Assembly: GCF_028736115.1 (NCBI RefSeq)
Contig: NZ_CP117877.1
Location: 124,001 to 188,000 of the forward strand
From: Mucilaginibacter sp. KACC 22063
GTDB taxonomy: Bacteria; Bacteroidota; Bacteroidia; Sphingobacteriales; Sphingobacteriaceae
Reading direction: 5' to 3'
DNA length: 64,000 bases
In this document: positions 1 to 9,569 of the stretch, piece by piece
Numbering within the stretch: position 1 is the stretch's first letter
Layout: each line of letters opens with the position of its first letter
Made by a program: the position numbers and the translations under genes
Notes under the pieces: generated by a model
Databases searched by the model: none
What the model was told of the DNA's origin: nothing
Seen by the model: the letters and a program-made list of their open reading frames with translations, nothing else

Positions 1-210
1 CTGATCAGCGATCAGATCGATCTGTTTAATGCCATCAACCTGGAAGAAAGCGAAAGAGCAGGTGTTAAGTATGTAGACATTACCGGTATTTCAAAGGACG
101 CAAAAACCGATGCTGAACTTAATGCATCAGACGGATTGCACCCTTCAGGTAAAATGTACAGCTTATGGGTAAAAAAGCTGTTACCTGTGGTTATTAAAAG
201 TCTGAAGTAA
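1..210 (+). CDS. SGNH/GDSL hydrolase, C-terminal end (partial)
   Basis: The reading frame is open from the first base and ends in TAA, giving the last 69 residues of a protein whose start lies outside the window. Near the end it carries DGLHPSG, matching the block V (DxxH) Asp-His pair of SGNH/GDSL esterases, where these residues complete the Ser-His-Asp triad. The preceding KYVDIT stretch fits the last strand of that fold. The family includes esterases, acetyl-xylan esterases and lysophospholipases; the substrate cannot be read from this fragment. The family call is fairly firm, the activity open. Confidence 0.7.
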   Translation: MISDQIDLFNAINLEESERAGVKYVDITGISKDAKTDAELNASDGLHPSGKMYSLWVKKLLPVVIKSLK

Positions 211-287
211 TTTGCAGATATGCAATGCGCAAACTGCGTAATTTAAAAGATCTTGACTTTTGTTTCTGGTTTCTTGATTCTAAAATA

Positions 288-1718
288 TTAACATTCCGGC
301 AAGCTTAATGGGATGTTAATCGCCAGGCCGCCATCGGCAGTTTCTTTGTATTTCGAGTTCATGTCCTGTGCCGTTTGCCACATAGTGCGTACCACGGCAT
401 CAAGGCTTACTTTGGCTTTATCCGGGTTACTTTGCAGCGCCAGTTGCGATGCCGTTATTGCCTTAATGGCACCCATTGTATTACGTTCTATACAAGGCAC
501 CTGCACAAGGCCACCTATTGGGTCGCAGGTTAAGCCGAGGTGATGCTCCATCGCAATTTCAGCAGCCATTAAACACTGCCTTTGCGAGCCGCCTAAGCAT
601 TCTGTAAGCGCCGCTGCAGCCATAGCTGATGATACGCCGATCTCTGCCTGGCAACCGCCCATAGCTGCTGAAATAGTGGCGCCTTTTTTAAAGATGCTGC
701 CAATTTCAGAAGCTGTTAACATAAATTGAATGATCTTCTCCTCCGAAAAGCCATCGCAGAAAACAATGTAATATTGCAATACGGCAGGTATTACCCCCGC
801 TGCACCGTTGGTTGGCGCAGTTACCACCCTGCCAAATGAGGCGTTTTCCTCATTAACGGCAAGCGCAAAGCAGCTCACCCAGTCTAAAATATTCTGGAAT
901 CCATTGCCGGTATTGCGGATAGCTTGTACCCACTCTTCAAAATTATGATAAGCCCTGTCGCCGATTAATCTGCGGTTAAGGCTTGCAGCACGACGGGCTA
1001 CGTTTAAACCACCCGGCAAATAACCAATGGTATGGCAGCCACGATAAATACATTCCTTTATGACACGGAAAATGTCGAGCACGCCAAATCTGGTTTCTTC
1101 TTCGTTGCGCCAGGCAAGCTCATTCTCCATTACCACCTCTGATATTTTGAGGCCTGTTTTACGGCACCAATGCAACAGCTCATTGGCGGTATCAACCGGG
1201 AAAGGAAGATCCACTTCTTTTGTGGCATCGCTTTGCTCGTTTTCTTTTACCACAAAGCCACCACCTATAGAGTAATAGGTTTCTGATATAGCTTTACCCG
1301 TGCTTAAAAATGCCTGGAAGGTAACTGCATTGGGGTGAAAGGGCAGGCTTTCGTTAAACAGGAACAACAGGTCATCGTCAAAAAAGAAACTAATCTGTTT
1401 TTTATTGCCCAGTTGAAGTTGGTGCGTGGTTTTAATACGCTCAATTTTGCTGTTGATCTGTGTAACATCAAATGTAACCGGGTCATCGCCGCTTAGGCCA
1501 AGCAATACAGCGATATCGGTACCGTGGCCTTTACCTGTTTTTGCAAGTGAGCCATAAAGCAGAATTTTCACCTGTACCACATCGTCAAGCGCATGGTTAT
1601 CCTCAAGCAGTGTTACAAACTGCTGTGCTGCGCGCCATGGGCCAAGGGTGTGCGAGCTGGAAGGCCCCACACCAATTTTAAACATGTGAAAAACGGAGAT
1701 TTGCTCTTTTTGCATCAT
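288..1718 (-). CDS. sdaA: L-serine ammonia-lyase (iron-sulfur, single chain)
   Basis: Deaminates L-serine to pyruvate and ammonia in the cytoplasm. The 476 residues have the single-chain order: an N-terminal beta domain opening with [16 protein letters not shown], then the catalytic alpha domain with TAPTNGAAG (about residue 300), GGCQAEIG (about 355) and [12 protein letters not shown] (about 400). The cysteines in the last two blocks are the expected ligands of the labile 4Fe-4S cluster. Length is close to E. coli SdaA (454). Two consecutive ATG codons open the frame; either could start. Nothing beside it suggests a dedicated operon. Confidence 0.93.
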   Translation of the reverse strand: MMQKEQISVFHMFKIGVGPSSSHTLGPWRAAQQFVTLLEDNHALDDVVQVKILLYGSLAKTGKGHGTDIAVLLGLSGDDPVTFDVTQINSKIERIKTTHQLQLGNKKQISFFFDDDLLFLFNESLPFHPNAVTFQAFLSTGKAISETYYSIGGGFVVKENEQSDATKEVDLPFPVDTANELLHWCRKTGLKISEVVMENELAWRNEEETRFGVLDIFRVIKECIYRGCHTIGYLPGGLNVARRAASLNRRLIGDRAYHNFEEWVQAIRNTGNGFQNILDWVSCFALAVNEENASFGRVVTAPTNGAAGVIPAVLQYYIVFCDGFSEEKIIQFMLTASEIGSIFKKGATISAAMGGCQAEIGVSSAMAAAALTECLGGSQRQCLMAAEIAMEHHLGLTCDPIGGLVQVPCIERNTMGAIKAITASQLALQSNPDKAKVSLDAVVRTMWQTAQDMNSKYKETADGGLAINIPLSLPEC

Positions 1719-1753
1719 ACAAAGTTAAGCAATTTGATAGCGTAAAATGGCGA

Positions 1754-2536
1754 TCAGGTGCCCGGTAATTTTATGCCTGCTTCGCGTAAATCTTTAACAA
1801 TTAAAGCCTGTAAACCAAGCTTGATCCTGGTATAGTTCTTCGGATCAACCCATACCCTTATGGTATACTTAATGCCATCCAGTTCAAGGGCGGAAACGCC
1901 AACTGTTTCTGGTAATGGTAATATATCAGGTGTAGATTTAATAGAATTTTCAATAATCCTGATCACATCTTCGGGTGCAGCAACGTAACCCAATTTAAGA
2001 CCGATATCTAACCTGCGTTTGCCTTCGCGGGTGACGTTTACAATTACCTCATTGAACAGCTTGCCGTTGGGTATAATCACCGTTTTATTGTCGAAAGTAA
2101 TTACAACCGTATAAAATATCTGGATAGAAGCCACAACGCCATCCTGCCCCTGCGCCACAATATTATCGCCCAGCTCAAAAGGCTTTAAAAGCAAAATGAG
2201 TATTCCACCTGCAAAGTTTTGAAGCGTGCCCGATAGCGCTAAACCTGCAGCAACAGTAGCAGCGCCAAGTATGGTGGTAAAGAATGTTAAAGGATAGTCG
2301 ATGATTTGTAGCACCAGCACAATGAGCAAAACATAAAGTGCTGTGATTGATAAGCTCATGAAAAATGGCTGCAAAGAAGAATGTACCTCTCTTTTGCTCA
2401 TGCGTCTTTTTAAGCCATTGCGGATAAGTTTAATTATCCATAAACCAATGATAAATACAATGGCTCCTAATAAAAATAGCGGCCCTTTTAATGAAAGCCA
2501 CTCGTAGGCATGATGTAAAAATAAGTGTATATCCAT
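1754..2536 (-). CDS. Small-conductance mechanosensitive channel, MscS family
   Basis: A 260-residue inner-membrane channel of the compact MscS type, which opens under membrane tension to release solutes during osmotic downshock. Two hydrophobic helices (about residues 18-36 and 60-82) precede the pore helix, whose Gly/Ala-rich face is visible as GAATVAAGLALSGTLQNFAGG. The beta domain follows (PFELGDNIVAQGQDG, then DNKTVIIPNGKLFN), then the C-terminal cytoplasmic domain. This is close to the E. coli MscS minimal architecture (286 residues). It lies 35 bases from the start of sdaA and may share its transcript. Confidence 0.92.
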   Translation of the reverse strand: MDIHLFLHHAYEWLSLKGPLFLLGAIVFIIGLWIIKLIRNGLKRRMSKREVHSSLQPFFMSLSITALYVLLIVLVLQIIDYPLTFFTTILGAATVAAGLALSGTLQNFAGGILILLLKPFELGDNIVAQGQDGVVASIQIFYTVVITFDNKTVIIPNGKLFNEVIVNVTREGKRRLDIGLKLGYVAAPEDVIRIIENSIKSTPDILPLPETVGVSALELDGIKYTIRVWVDPKNYTRIKLGLQALIVKDLREAGIKLPGT

Positions 2537-2876
2537 TTAAGGATACGAAAATAGAAATATCAGATTAAACTGGCTAAAAGCTCGGGACCTTTTAATACCA
2601 TCCACTCAAAAATCCTAGTCTGCAAATGTCTTCTTCTATGGGCAATGGTTCTCATATACCCACCTTAAACAAACTATATGCCTTTGATATAAAAACTTTT
2701 ACGAAATATAAATTTGTGCAGATAAATGATAAAAAACAAACAAATGCTTAACAATAGCATAGCGTGTGTTAAGTTTTGAACCGTTTATGTAAGTAGTCTA
2801 TTTCAGACACTCGAAAAATCTGTTTGCAAAATTATACACCCAGTTAAATAATTTAAGCGCGATCCCATAAAACAAA
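2537..2876. other. Non-coding gap between mscS and glmS
   Basis: About 340 AT-rich bases without a convincing gene. It must contain the promoter of the leftward MscS gene. A rightward TAAATTTG box at 2709-2716 matches the Bacteroidota -7 consensus but is followed only by a 17-codon frame, so it may be chance or start a small RNA. Nothing else stands out. Confidence 0.5.
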
Positions 2877-2907
2877 AAGCCCCGGCTGAGCAAACAACCG
2901 GGGGCTT
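2877..2907 (-). terminator. Intrinsic terminator of glmS
   Basis: A GC-rich hairpin pairs AAGCCCCGG with CCGGGGGCTT. Read on the minus strand it is followed by a T-rich tail, and it begins 20 bases past the glmS stop codon. Confidence 0.85.
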
Positions 2908-2926
2908 CAGAAAGATTAAGTCTTAT

Positions 2927-4765
2927 TTATTCTACCGTTACAGATTTAGCCAGGTTACGAGGCTGATCTACATTGCAACCACGCATTACTGCAATATGGT
3001 ATGATAATAATTGCAATGGTATAGTAGCCAGCAATGGCACAAATGCTTCTGACACCTGTGGTATTTCAATGACATGCTCTACCATGTTTTTAACAGTAAC
3101 ATCACCTTCGGTAACAATAGCAATTACATTACCGCCGCGGGCACGTACTTCCTGTATATTGCTGATCACTTTTTCGTATGACGAATTTTGCGTAGCAATG
3201 AAAACAACCGGCATATCTTCGTCAATCAAAGCAATCGGGCCGTGTTTCATTTCAGCAGCAGGGTAACCTTCGGCGTGGATATAGGAAATCTCCTTTAGCT
3301 TAAGTGCGCCTTCAAGTGCAACAGGGAACGAGCTGCCACGACCTAAGAATAGGCAGTTTGATGCGCTTTTATATTCCTCTGAAATGCGCTTGATATGCTC
3401 GTTGGTTTTAAGCGTTTCTTCAATCAGTGAAGGAATGGTGTTTAGTTCTGTAAGGTGTTCAATCAACTTGCTTTCTGTAATAGCGCCACGTTGCTGTGCA
3501 ATATAAAATGCCATTAAAGTAAGCGCTGTTACCTGTGCGGTAAATGCTTTTGTTGACGCTACGCCAATCTCAGGGCCTGCGTGTGTATAAACACCCGCAT
3601 GGCTGATACGTGGGATAGATGCGCCTACTACGTTACAGATACCAAATATAGTGGCGCCTTTTTCTTTCGCAAGTTCGATAGCCGCCATGGTATCGGCAGT
3701 TTCACCCGATTGCGATATAGCAATTACCAGATCTTTTTCTGTGATGATCGGATTGCGGTACCGGAACTCTGAAGCATATTCAACCTCTACCGGTACACGC
3801 GCATATTCCTCTATCAGATATTCGCCAACCAGGCCTGCATGCCAGGATGTACCGCAGGCAACAATAATAATGCGGTCAACATTTTTTAGTTTCTCTGTAT
3901 ACTCCTTAACACCGCCTAATTGTACTTTCCCTTGTTCAGGGTAAATACGGCCGCGAAGGCAGTTAAGGATGGAGCGTGGCTGTTCATAGATCTCCTTTAA
4001 CATAAAGTGATCGTAACCGCCTTTTTCCAGCATCTCTAACTGTAATTCCAGCTTTTGGATATAAGGGGTTTGTACCGTGTTGTCTATCGTTTTTATCAGC
4101 AGGTCATCACGGCGGATGTAAGCGATCTCATTATCGTTGAGATAGATTACATTTTTGGTGTATTCAACAATAGGCGTCGCGTCAGAAGCGATAAAGTACT
4201 CGCCTTTGCCAACACCTATTACCATCGGGCTGCCTTTACGTGCAGCAATTAACTGATCTGGGTCGTCGGCACTCATAATAACGATCGCGTAAGCTCCAAC
4301 CACACGGTTTAAAGCCACACGTACAGACTCGTGCAGATCAAGCCCGGTTTCTTTCTGGATGTCTTCAATCAGATGGATAAGTACCTCGGTATCTGTATCG
4401 CTGGAGAAAACATGCCCCTTTTCTAACAAGGCCTCTTTTATACTGCTGTAGTTTTCTATAATACCATTGTGTATAATGGTCAGCTTACGGTCGCCCGAGG
4501 AGTGCGGGTGCGAGTTTCGGTCGCTTGGTGCGCCGTGTGTTGCCCAGCGGGTATGCCCCATGCCCACGGTGCTTTTTGTGTCAATTCCTGCAATAAAATT
4601 TTCCAGGTCGCTTACTTTACCCGCTTTTTTATAAACTTTAAGATTGTTTTCGTTGAATATGGCTACGCCGGCGCTATCATAACCGCGGTACTCCAGCCGG
4701 TGTAATCCTTTTATCACAATAGGGTATGCATCGCGATACCCTATGTATCCTACAATTCCGCACAT
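2927..4765 (-). CDS. glmS: Glutamine-fructose-6-phosphate aminotransferase (isomerising)
   Basis: Makes glucosamine-6-phosphate from fructose-6-phosphate and glutamine, the first step toward UDP-GlcNAc for peptidoglycan and lipopolysaccharide. The 612 residues match the usual length. Cys2, exposed when Met1 is removed, is the glutaminase nucleophile (MCGIVGYIG). The class II amidotransferase domain fills about residues 2-220 (GHTRWATHG, HNGIIEN). Two SIS sugar-isomerase domains follow (ACGTSWHAG, AISQSGETADT, GRGSSFPVALEGALKLKEISY), ending in the conserved LAKSVTVE tail. No glmS ribozyme is visible upstream, as expected outside Firmicutes. It appears monocistronic, with its own terminator. 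Confidence 0.98.
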   Translation of the reverse strand: MCGIVGYIGYRDAYPIVIKGLHRLEYRGYDSAGVAIFNENNLKVYKKAGKVSDLENFIAGIDTKSTVGMGHTRWATHGAPSDRNSHPHSSGDRKLTIIHNGIIENYSSIKEALLEKGHVFSSDTDTEVLIHLIEDIQKETGLDLHESVRVALNRVVGAYAIVIMSADDPDQLIAARKGSPMVIGVGKGEYFIASDATPIVEYTKNVIYLNDNEIAYIRRDDLLIKTIDNTVQTPYIQKLELQLEMLEKGGYDHFMLKEIYEQPRSILNCLRGRIYPEQGKVQLGGVKEYTEKLKNVDRIIIVACGTSWHAGLVGEYLIEEYARVPVEVEYASEFRYRNPIITEKDLVIAISQSGETADTMAAIELAKEKGATIFGICNVVGASIPRISHAGVYTHAGPEIGVASTKAFTAQVTALTLMAFYIAQQRGAITESKLIEHLTELNTIPSLIEETLKTNEHIKRISEEYKSASNCLFLGRGSSFPVALEGALKLKEISYIHAEGYPAAEMKHGPIALIDEDMPVVFIATQNSSYEKVISNIQEVRARGGNVIAIVTEGDVTVKNMVEHVIEIPQVSEAFVPLLATIPLQLLSYHIAVMRGCNVDQPRNLAKSVTVE

Positions 4766-4828
4766 AAATAGATGTATTTAGATTTATCAGAAAAAAAGCT
4801 AATATAAAGCCTTTTAACTTTAAAAAGA

Positions 4829-4854
4829 AAATCCCCCTTTTCCAAGGAGGATTT
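4829..4854 (-). terminator. Intrinsic terminator of the DUF4270 gene
   Basis: The hairpin AAATCCCCC/GGAGGATTT has one mismatch and lies immediately past the DUF4270 stop. On the minus strand it is followed by TTCTTTTT. It separates the DUF4270 unit from glmS. Confidence 0.75.
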
Positions 4855-4857
4855 CTG

Positions 4858-6291
4858 TTATTTGCTTGATTTTGTGTAGATAATATTGAGCTTCATCCGG
4901 TAGGGGTAGTTGGTTGAAGCTTTGTTGGTAACAGCTCCTACTGCTACGGTTCGCCCTTCGGCTTGTGGTGTAGCTGCAATAGTTGCTGTGGTAGCAGTCG
5001 GTGAATATGCTATTGGAGCAATGTATGTTCCATAATCAGTTAACTTACCGCGCATCAGGTCAGATATGTAACCTGTAATTACAAAATGATATTCTTTTAA
5101 GGTGCTTGAATAATAACCGCCGAATGAGGTCAGGTCGATAAAACGCGGGTCTTGCACAGAACTTCCTGAACCACCAACAGCATCGGGTACTAATACCCTT
5201 TGATGTGCTATATCAAACCTGTAAAGTGTAAGCTGGCCCAGTGGATTAAATGGTATACCACTACCCGGCAATGGGGTAATTACCAATTCTGCGCGGTTTA
5301 ACACAATATCGCTACCGGCATTTGCCAGAAAGTTTTTAAGATAAGGGAAGCTGATTTTTGTACGCGTACCCGCTAAACCATCAAGGTAAACAGTTTCCTG
5401 GTTAGTGGTGGTGTTAAGCGCAGTTTGTACAGTTGTGCTGAAAGTATGTTTGATTTCAGCAGCATGATGGCCAAAAGGTAATGATATGACAGTTGTATCA
5501 ATTGCTGATGTAGTTGTATTGCGATAATAAACATCAACACTGCTCGAGTCGAGCTGAAGGTACATTCTGCCGCCGTTACCAGTTTGGTTTTTATCCAGGG
5601 TAATGTATAGTCCTTTTGTGGCTTCCTGAAATAAGTTTACGTTACCTGTAACTGTGCTTGATGCATTAAAAAGATTGGCCTGTATAAATGAAGGGTCAAT
5701 TTTAACACGGATCTGTGCTGGTACACTTTTAAGTGTATCGGGTTTGCCGCTTACAATATCAGTTATTTTAAAGCGTGTGTTGCTGCGCGCATTAAAAGTA
5801 GCCGAGCCTAATAGTGCAGACTGATGCGACCACGCTTTGGTATTATAATAAGTTAAACCGGCATTAGGGCGCTCTGTAAGCTGATAAATATTAGCCTTAT
5901 ATTTTGATGTAAGCGAATCGCCGTAAAACTTATTGGCATAGCGCAATACAACAACAGCCGAGTCGATAGTTACTGTACCGGTAGGTGCAGTGTATGTGGT
6001 CGGAAGGTTTAGCGCTGTAGCAATGTTAGCTTCAGACTGTCCAAACACAGGGTCTTTAAAATAAGCAAACGGCGTGTTGCTAATAGATGAGGTAACAACG
6101 CTGTCTTCTAAAGCAGTGGTAGTTACTAAGGTAGCTGTATCCACTAAGGTACCGCTGATTTGCTGGGTTGGATCAATAGCCAGGCCAAGCGTATCTTCGT
6201 TTTTACAACTATTTAAAAGAAAAAGACTTATTAACAGGGTCAATAAGTCTAATCGGAAAAATTTCATATATAATCTTAAATCTTTAAGCAA
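4858..6291 (-). CDS. DUF4270 family lipoprotein
   Basis: A 477-residue protein of the DUF4270 family, found widely in Bacteroidota and without a firmly established function. An N-terminal hydrophobic segment ends in LLNSC, a lipobox-like cysteine near residue 29, so it is probably a lipoprotein. The mature part is a beta-rich Thr/Ser-rich domain starting with LGLAIDPTQQ and containing FAYFKDPVFGQSEA, typical of the family. It overlaps the end of the upstream glycogen synthase-like gene by eight bases, so the two are co-transcribed. A role in surface or carbohydrate physiology is possible from context but not shown. Confidence 0.85.
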   Translation of the reverse strand: MLKDLRLYMKFFRLDLLTLLISLFLLNSCKNEDTLGLAIDPTQQISGTLVDTATLVTTTALEDSVVTSSISNTPFAYFKDPVFGQSEANIATALNLPTTYTAPTGTVTIDSAVVVLRYANKFYGDSLTSKYKANIYQLTERPNAGLTYYNTKAWSHQSALLGSATFNARSNTRFKITDIVSGKPDTLKSVPAQIRVKIDPSFIQANLFNASSTVTGNVNLFQEATKGLYITLDKNQTGNGGRMYLQLDSSSVDVYYRNTTTSAIDTTVISLPFGHHAAEIKHTFSTTVQTALNTTTNQETVYLDGLAGTRTKISFPYLKNFLANAGSDIVLNRAELVITPLPGSGIPFNPLGQLTLYRFDIAHQRVLVPDAVGGSGSSVQDPRFIDLTSFGGYYSSTLKEYHFVITGYISDLMRGKLTDYGTYIAPIAYSPTATTATIAATPQAEGRTVAVGAVTNKASTNYPYRMKLNIIYTKSSK

Positions 6292-7108
6292 CGTTTACTA
6301 ATTCATCATTAGTAATTTCGTCGTAAAAATTGTAATAATTTTCGAAATCTGAAGTAGATTCAAATTCAAGAACCGGTTTTTGGCTCTTTTTAACATTATT
6401 TAACACATCAGCGTCGATATTTTCACTCGCTAAAACTACGGCATCACTGTAATGAACAGCACCTGCATACAGGTCAGCTTCGTTACCTGGCTTGTAAAGC
6501 TCGGTATGAGATTCGTTCATATCGTTCATCACTGCTTTTTGTGCAAAATCGTCGGCTAATTTTTCTTTAAAGCCGTTTTCGTAAATCGAATAAACGATTT
6601 TTGCATTTTTAAAAGTAGGATCGTCTTTGTAGGTGTTTTTAAGATAAGCCGGTACTAAAGAGCTCATCCAGCCGTGGCAATGTACAATATCAGGCGACCA
6701 GCCTAATTTTTTCACAGTTTCCAAAGCACCTTTACAGAAGAAAATCATGCGCTCATCATTGTCTGCATAAAACTTCCCATCCTTATCATTAAACACATGC
6801 TTACGCTGAAAATACTCTTCATTATCTAAAAAGTATACCTGCATACGCGCCGAGGGTATTGAAGCCACTTTAATGATCAACGGATTATCGTTGTCATTAA
6901 TTATAATGTTCATACCCGACAAGCGTATAACCTCATGAAGACGGTTCCTGCGTTCATTAATATTTCCAAAACGTGGCATCAGGATGCGGATTTCAAATCC
7001 TTTGTCCTGCATTGCTTGTGGCAACTGCCTGGTTATTTCAGAAATTTTGGTGAGTTCGAGGAAAGGCGACATTTCATGAGTTATAAACAGAAGCTTAGAT
7101 TTACCCAT
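6284..7108 (-). CDS. Glycogen/starch synthase-like protein, GT5 domain only
   Basis: 274 residues corresponding to the N-terminal (acceptor-binding) half of GT5 glycogen synthases. It opens with KLLFITHEMSPFLELTKISE, the counterpart of the substrate loop region of GlgA, and contains PDIVHCHGWMSSLVPAYLK. The C-terminal Rossmann domain that binds ADP-glucose in the roughly 480-residue GlgA is absent, and the protein ends in an acidic tail with no sign of frameshift. Divergent from panC with 154 bases between starts, an arrangement common in Bacteroidota. It may be regulatory or act with a partner; catalytic activity alone is doubtful. Confidence 0.8.
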   Translation of the reverse strand: MGKSKLLFITHEMSPFLELTKISEITRQLPQAMQDKGFEIRILMPRFGNINERRNRLHEVIRLSGMNIIINDNDNPLIIKVASIPSARMQVYFLDNEEYFQRKHVFNDKDGKFYADNDERMIFFCKGALETVKKLGWSPDIVHCHGWMSSLVPAYLKNTYKDDPTFKNAKIVYSIYENGFKEKLADDFAQKAVMNDMNESHTELYKPGNEADLYAGAVHYSDAVVLASENIDADVLNNVKKSQKPVLEFESTSDFENYYNFYDEITNDELVNVA

Positions 7109-7160
7109 CTCTAATCAGTATTAAAATTTTATCGAAGCCCCAAACAAAAATTTGGGTCTG

Positions 7161-7168
7161 CAAATATA
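7161..7168 (-). promoter_or_regulatory. -7 box for the GT5-DUF4270 unit
   Basis: On the minus strand this reads TATATTTG, an exact match to the Bacteroidota TAnnTTTG element. It lies about 53 bases upstream of the ATG at 7108. No clear -33 TTG was found. Confidence 0.55.
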
Positions 7169-7262
7169 CACATTATGTTAAAAACTATCAATGATTTATG
7201 CAACTAAGTTTTGGTTTTTGTAAATCTATTACACAACTTTGCCAACTTTTTAAATAACGGGC

Positions 7263-8099
7263 TTGAAAATTTTCAACACCAAACAGGCGCTGCAGCAGTA
7301 CCTATTGCAATGCCGGCAGAACGGTAAAACCATTGGGCTTGTGCCCACTATGGGTGCGCTTCATAACGGACATTTATCGTTGATTAAGCAAGCGCAGCAA
7401 AAATGCGACGTTACAGTTTGCAGCATATTTGTAAACCCTACCCAGTTTACAAATGCCGACGACCTTAAAAATTATCCCCGCCCTATTGAAGCTGATATCA
7501 CTAAACTTGAGTCGGTAAATTGTGATATATTGTTTAATCCGGAAGTAACCGAAATGTATGCCGCTAATGAGCAATGGCATATTGACCTTGGCCAACTGGA
7601 GCACCTGCTGGAAGGCAAATTCAGACCGGGGCACTACCAGGGCGTTACACAGGTGGTTTATAAGCTGTTTGATATTGTAAAGCCTGATTATGCATTTTTT
7701 GGGCAAAAGGATTATCAGCAATACCTGGTAATTGATAAGATGGTGCAGTTGCTCAACCTGCCGGTTAAATTGGTGATGTGCCCTATAGAACGTGAAGCAG
7801 ATGGCCTGGCCATGAGCTCGCGCAATATTCATTTGACGGCTGATGACCATGCCCATGCCTTGGTGCTTTCCAAAGCGCTGGCTTATATTAAAGATAATTT
7901 TAACGGCAGTAATTTGAGCGAAGTAACCCATAGTGCTGGTGAAATGGTAAGGAATCAACAAGGCGTTACGCTCGAATATCTGGAGATTGCCGATGGCGAA
8001 ACCTTACAGCCTGCAACTGATGAAAGCGCTCATTTAGTTGCACTTACGGCTGCTCAGGTAGGCAAAACAAGGCTGATAGATAATATGATAATCCGCTGA
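7263..8099 (+). CDS. panC: Pantoate-beta-alanine ligase (pantothenate synthetase)
   Basis: Joins pantoate and beta-alanine with ATP to make pantothenate, the coenzyme A precursor. The 278 residues carry [16 protein letters not shown] (adenylate-site TMGxLHxGH, about residue 28), the FVNPTQF motif, the GQKDYQQ segment and the late AMSSRN motif. The start is TTG: an in-frame TAA lies 12 bases upstream and no ATG or GTG fits before the conserved KIFNTKQ start. It is followed at 47 bases by panD, which supplies beta-alanine, so the two steps of one branch sit together. Confidence 0.96.
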   Translation: MKIFNTKQALQQYLLQCRQNGKTIGLVPTMGALHNGHLSLIKQAQQKCDVTVCSIFVNPTQFTNADDLKNYPRPIEADITKLESVNCDILFNPEVTEMYAANEQWHIDLGQLEHLLEGKFRPGHYQGVTQVVYKLFDIVKPDYAFFGQKDYQQYLVIDKMVQLLNLPVKLVMCPIEREADGLAMSSRNIHLTADDHAHALVLSKALAYIKDNFNGSNLSEVTHSAGEMVRNQQGVTLEYLEIADGETLQPATDESAHLVALTAAQVGKTRLIDNMIIR

Positions 8100-8132
8100 T
8101 TGTGGAGTATCGGTTTTACACAATGTTTATAG

Positions 8133-8140
8133 TACCTTTG
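8133..8140 (+). promoter_or_regulatory. -7 box directly before panD
   Basis: TACCTTTG matches TAnnTTTG exactly and ends only five bases before the panD ATG. Transcription from it would give an essentially leaderless panD mRNA in addition to any panC-panD read-through. Confidence 0.55.
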
Positions 8141-8145
8141 CACCC

Positions 8146-8496
8146 ATGATTATTGAGGTTTTAAAGTCAAAAATACATCGCGTTAAAGTAACACAGGCCG
8201 AACTAAATTATGTTGGGAGTATTACTATTGACGAAGACCTGATAGAAGCAGCTAATATTATCCCTAACGAAAAGGTGCAGATTGTTAACAACAACAATGG
8301 TGCACGCTTTGAAACTTATGTGATAAAAGGCGAGCGCGGCAGCGGTATTGTATGCCTTAATGGTGCAGCAGCGCGCCTTGCACAGGTAGGCGATATAGTG
8401 ATCATTATCTCTTATGCATCAATGGAAATGGAAGAGGCCCGCAAATACGAGCCAATTTTGGTTTTCCCTGATACAGATAACAAATTGATTAAGTAA
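8146..8496 (+). CDS. panD: Aspartate 1-decarboxylase
   Basis: Pyruvoyl enzyme that turns L-aspartate into beta-alanine, the substrate of PanC. 116 residues, the normal proenzyme size. The self-cleavage site Gly24-Ser25 is visible in YVGSITI; Ser25 becomes the pyruvoyl group. Other family landmarks are the conserved Lys9 in SKIHRVKVT and the GAAAR motif near residue 75. It lies downstream of panC in the same direction. Confidence 0.97.
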   Translation: MIIEVLKSKIHRVKVTQAELNYVGSITIDEDLIEAANIIPNEKVQIVNNNNGARFETYVIKGERGSGIVCLNGAAARLAQVGDIVIIISYASMEMEEARKYEPILVFPDTDNKLIK

Positions 8497-8501
8497 TTTA
8501 G

Positions 8502-8521
8502 TTGCGCTAACCTTAGCGCAA
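8502..8521 (+). promoter_or_regulatory. Perfect hairpin between panD and the TonB-domain gene
   Basis: TTGCGCTAA and TTAGCGCAA are exact inverted repeats around two bases, ending two bases before the ATG at 8524. There is no T tract, so it is a weak terminator at best. In an mRNA from panD it would sit on the ribosome entry region of the next gene and could limit its translation. Confidence 0.5.
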
Positions 8522-8523
8522 TT

Positions 8524-9528
8524 ATGAAATTTATACTTACTCCTGCCTTATTACTGTTTGTGTGCATTTGTTTTGCACAACAGCCTATTAAAAATCCACA
8601 CTATAATTTCTTTGTTAAGAACGACGGCAGCATTGTAGAAAATGTTGACAGTGCGGATTATATCCGGTTTGTATTTGAGCCAAACGATGGCTCGAGCATC
8701 TATGATGTAGATGAATACTACAAAAAGGGACAACTGCGATTCACTGGTAAAACTTCAAATATTAATCCCTTGCAGCTGGTTGGGCAGGCAACATGGTTTT
8801 ATGAAAACGGTAACCGAAAAATGGTGGCTGCTTATCTGAGTAATTTTTGGCACGGCGAGTTAACACAGTTTTTTCCTAACGGTAAGCCCTATATCACAAA
8901 GAAATTTGTTTTTAAGGATGGTAAAGAAACCCGTACTCCGGACTATAGAAAACTGTCAGATCAGGATTCATTAATCATATCTGCTTATGATACCAGCGGC
9001 AAAGCGGTGGTTGAAAATGGTAACGGATATCTTTTAAGGTATAATAGTGCCTTTGACCAGATAATAGAACAAGACACCATTAAAAATGGGAAACTTGATG
9101 GTACTGTGAAAGGGAAAGATTTATCTCGTAAAATTAGCTTTACAGAACAATATCAAAATGGAGTATTAGTTTCGGGCACATCTATAGATTCGGCAGGTGT
9201 ATCAACAAATTATACAAAAAGATTTATCCGGCCAGAATATCCGGGTGGTGTAATGGAAATGGGTAAATTCTTAGGTAGAAATATCAGGTACCCTCAACAA
9301 GCACGTTTACTTAAGCAGCATGGTACTGTCTTGCTTAAAATAGTTATTCAGCATAACGGAAAGCTTAAGGATGTTAAGGTGATAAATTCGGTAGTGCCAT
9401 CAATTGATCAGGAAGCTATTAGGGTGGTGCAGCAAATGCCCGACTGGATACCTGGAACAGCTTACGGAAAGCCGGCCAGTTTCGTTTATACTTTGCCAAT
9501 CACATTTAAAGTAGAGATGTACTATTAG
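8524..9528 (+). CDS. Secreted protein with TonB C-terminal domain
   Basis: 334 residues. A signal peptide ends near CFAQQP (about residue 19). The middle contains MORN-like Tyr/Gly/Asn repeats of the toxin-antitoxin YwqK kind (GQLRFTG, TWFYENGNRK, LTQFFPNGKP). The last 75 residues form a TonB C-terminal domain (GTVLLKIVIQHNGKLKDVKVINS, then PDWIPGTAYGKPASF, with the ITFKV ending). There is no N-terminal membrane anchor with a Pro-rich linker as in true TonB, so it is probably a periplasmic TonB-domain protein of the type abundant in Bacteroidota and not an ExbBD-coupled transducer. Partner unknown. Confidence 0.8.
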   Translation: MKFILTPALLLFVCICFAQQPIKNPHYNFFVKNDGSIVENVDSADYIRFVFEPNDGSSIYDVDEYYKKGQLRFTGKTSNINPLQLVGQATWFYENGNRKMVAAYLSNFWHGELTQFFPNGKPYITKKFVFKDGKETRTPDYRKLSDQDSLIISAYDTSGKAVVENGNGYLLRYNSAFDQIIEQDTIKNGKLDGTVKGKDLSRKISFTEQYQNGVLVSGTSIDSAGVSTNYTKRFIRPEYPGGVMEMGKFLGRNIRYPQQARLLKQHGTVLLKIVIQHNGKLKDVKVINSVVPSIDQEAIRVVQQMPDWIPGTAYGKPASFVYTLPITFKVEMYY

Positions 9529-9569
9529 TTCCCTGCACGATATTATTAGTATAAATTCACAATATAAAA

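Noticed and set aside
2709..2780. Plus-strand promoter-like box with a 17-codon frame between mscS and glmS
   Set aside because: The frame is very short and AT-rich, and a single eight-base box in 340 AT-rich bases can occur by chance.
4766..4860. Possible glmS ribozyme or riboswitch upstream of glmS
   Set aside because: The gap is only about 90 bases, mostly AT-rich and occupied by the DUF4270 terminator; no conserved ribozyme core was seen.
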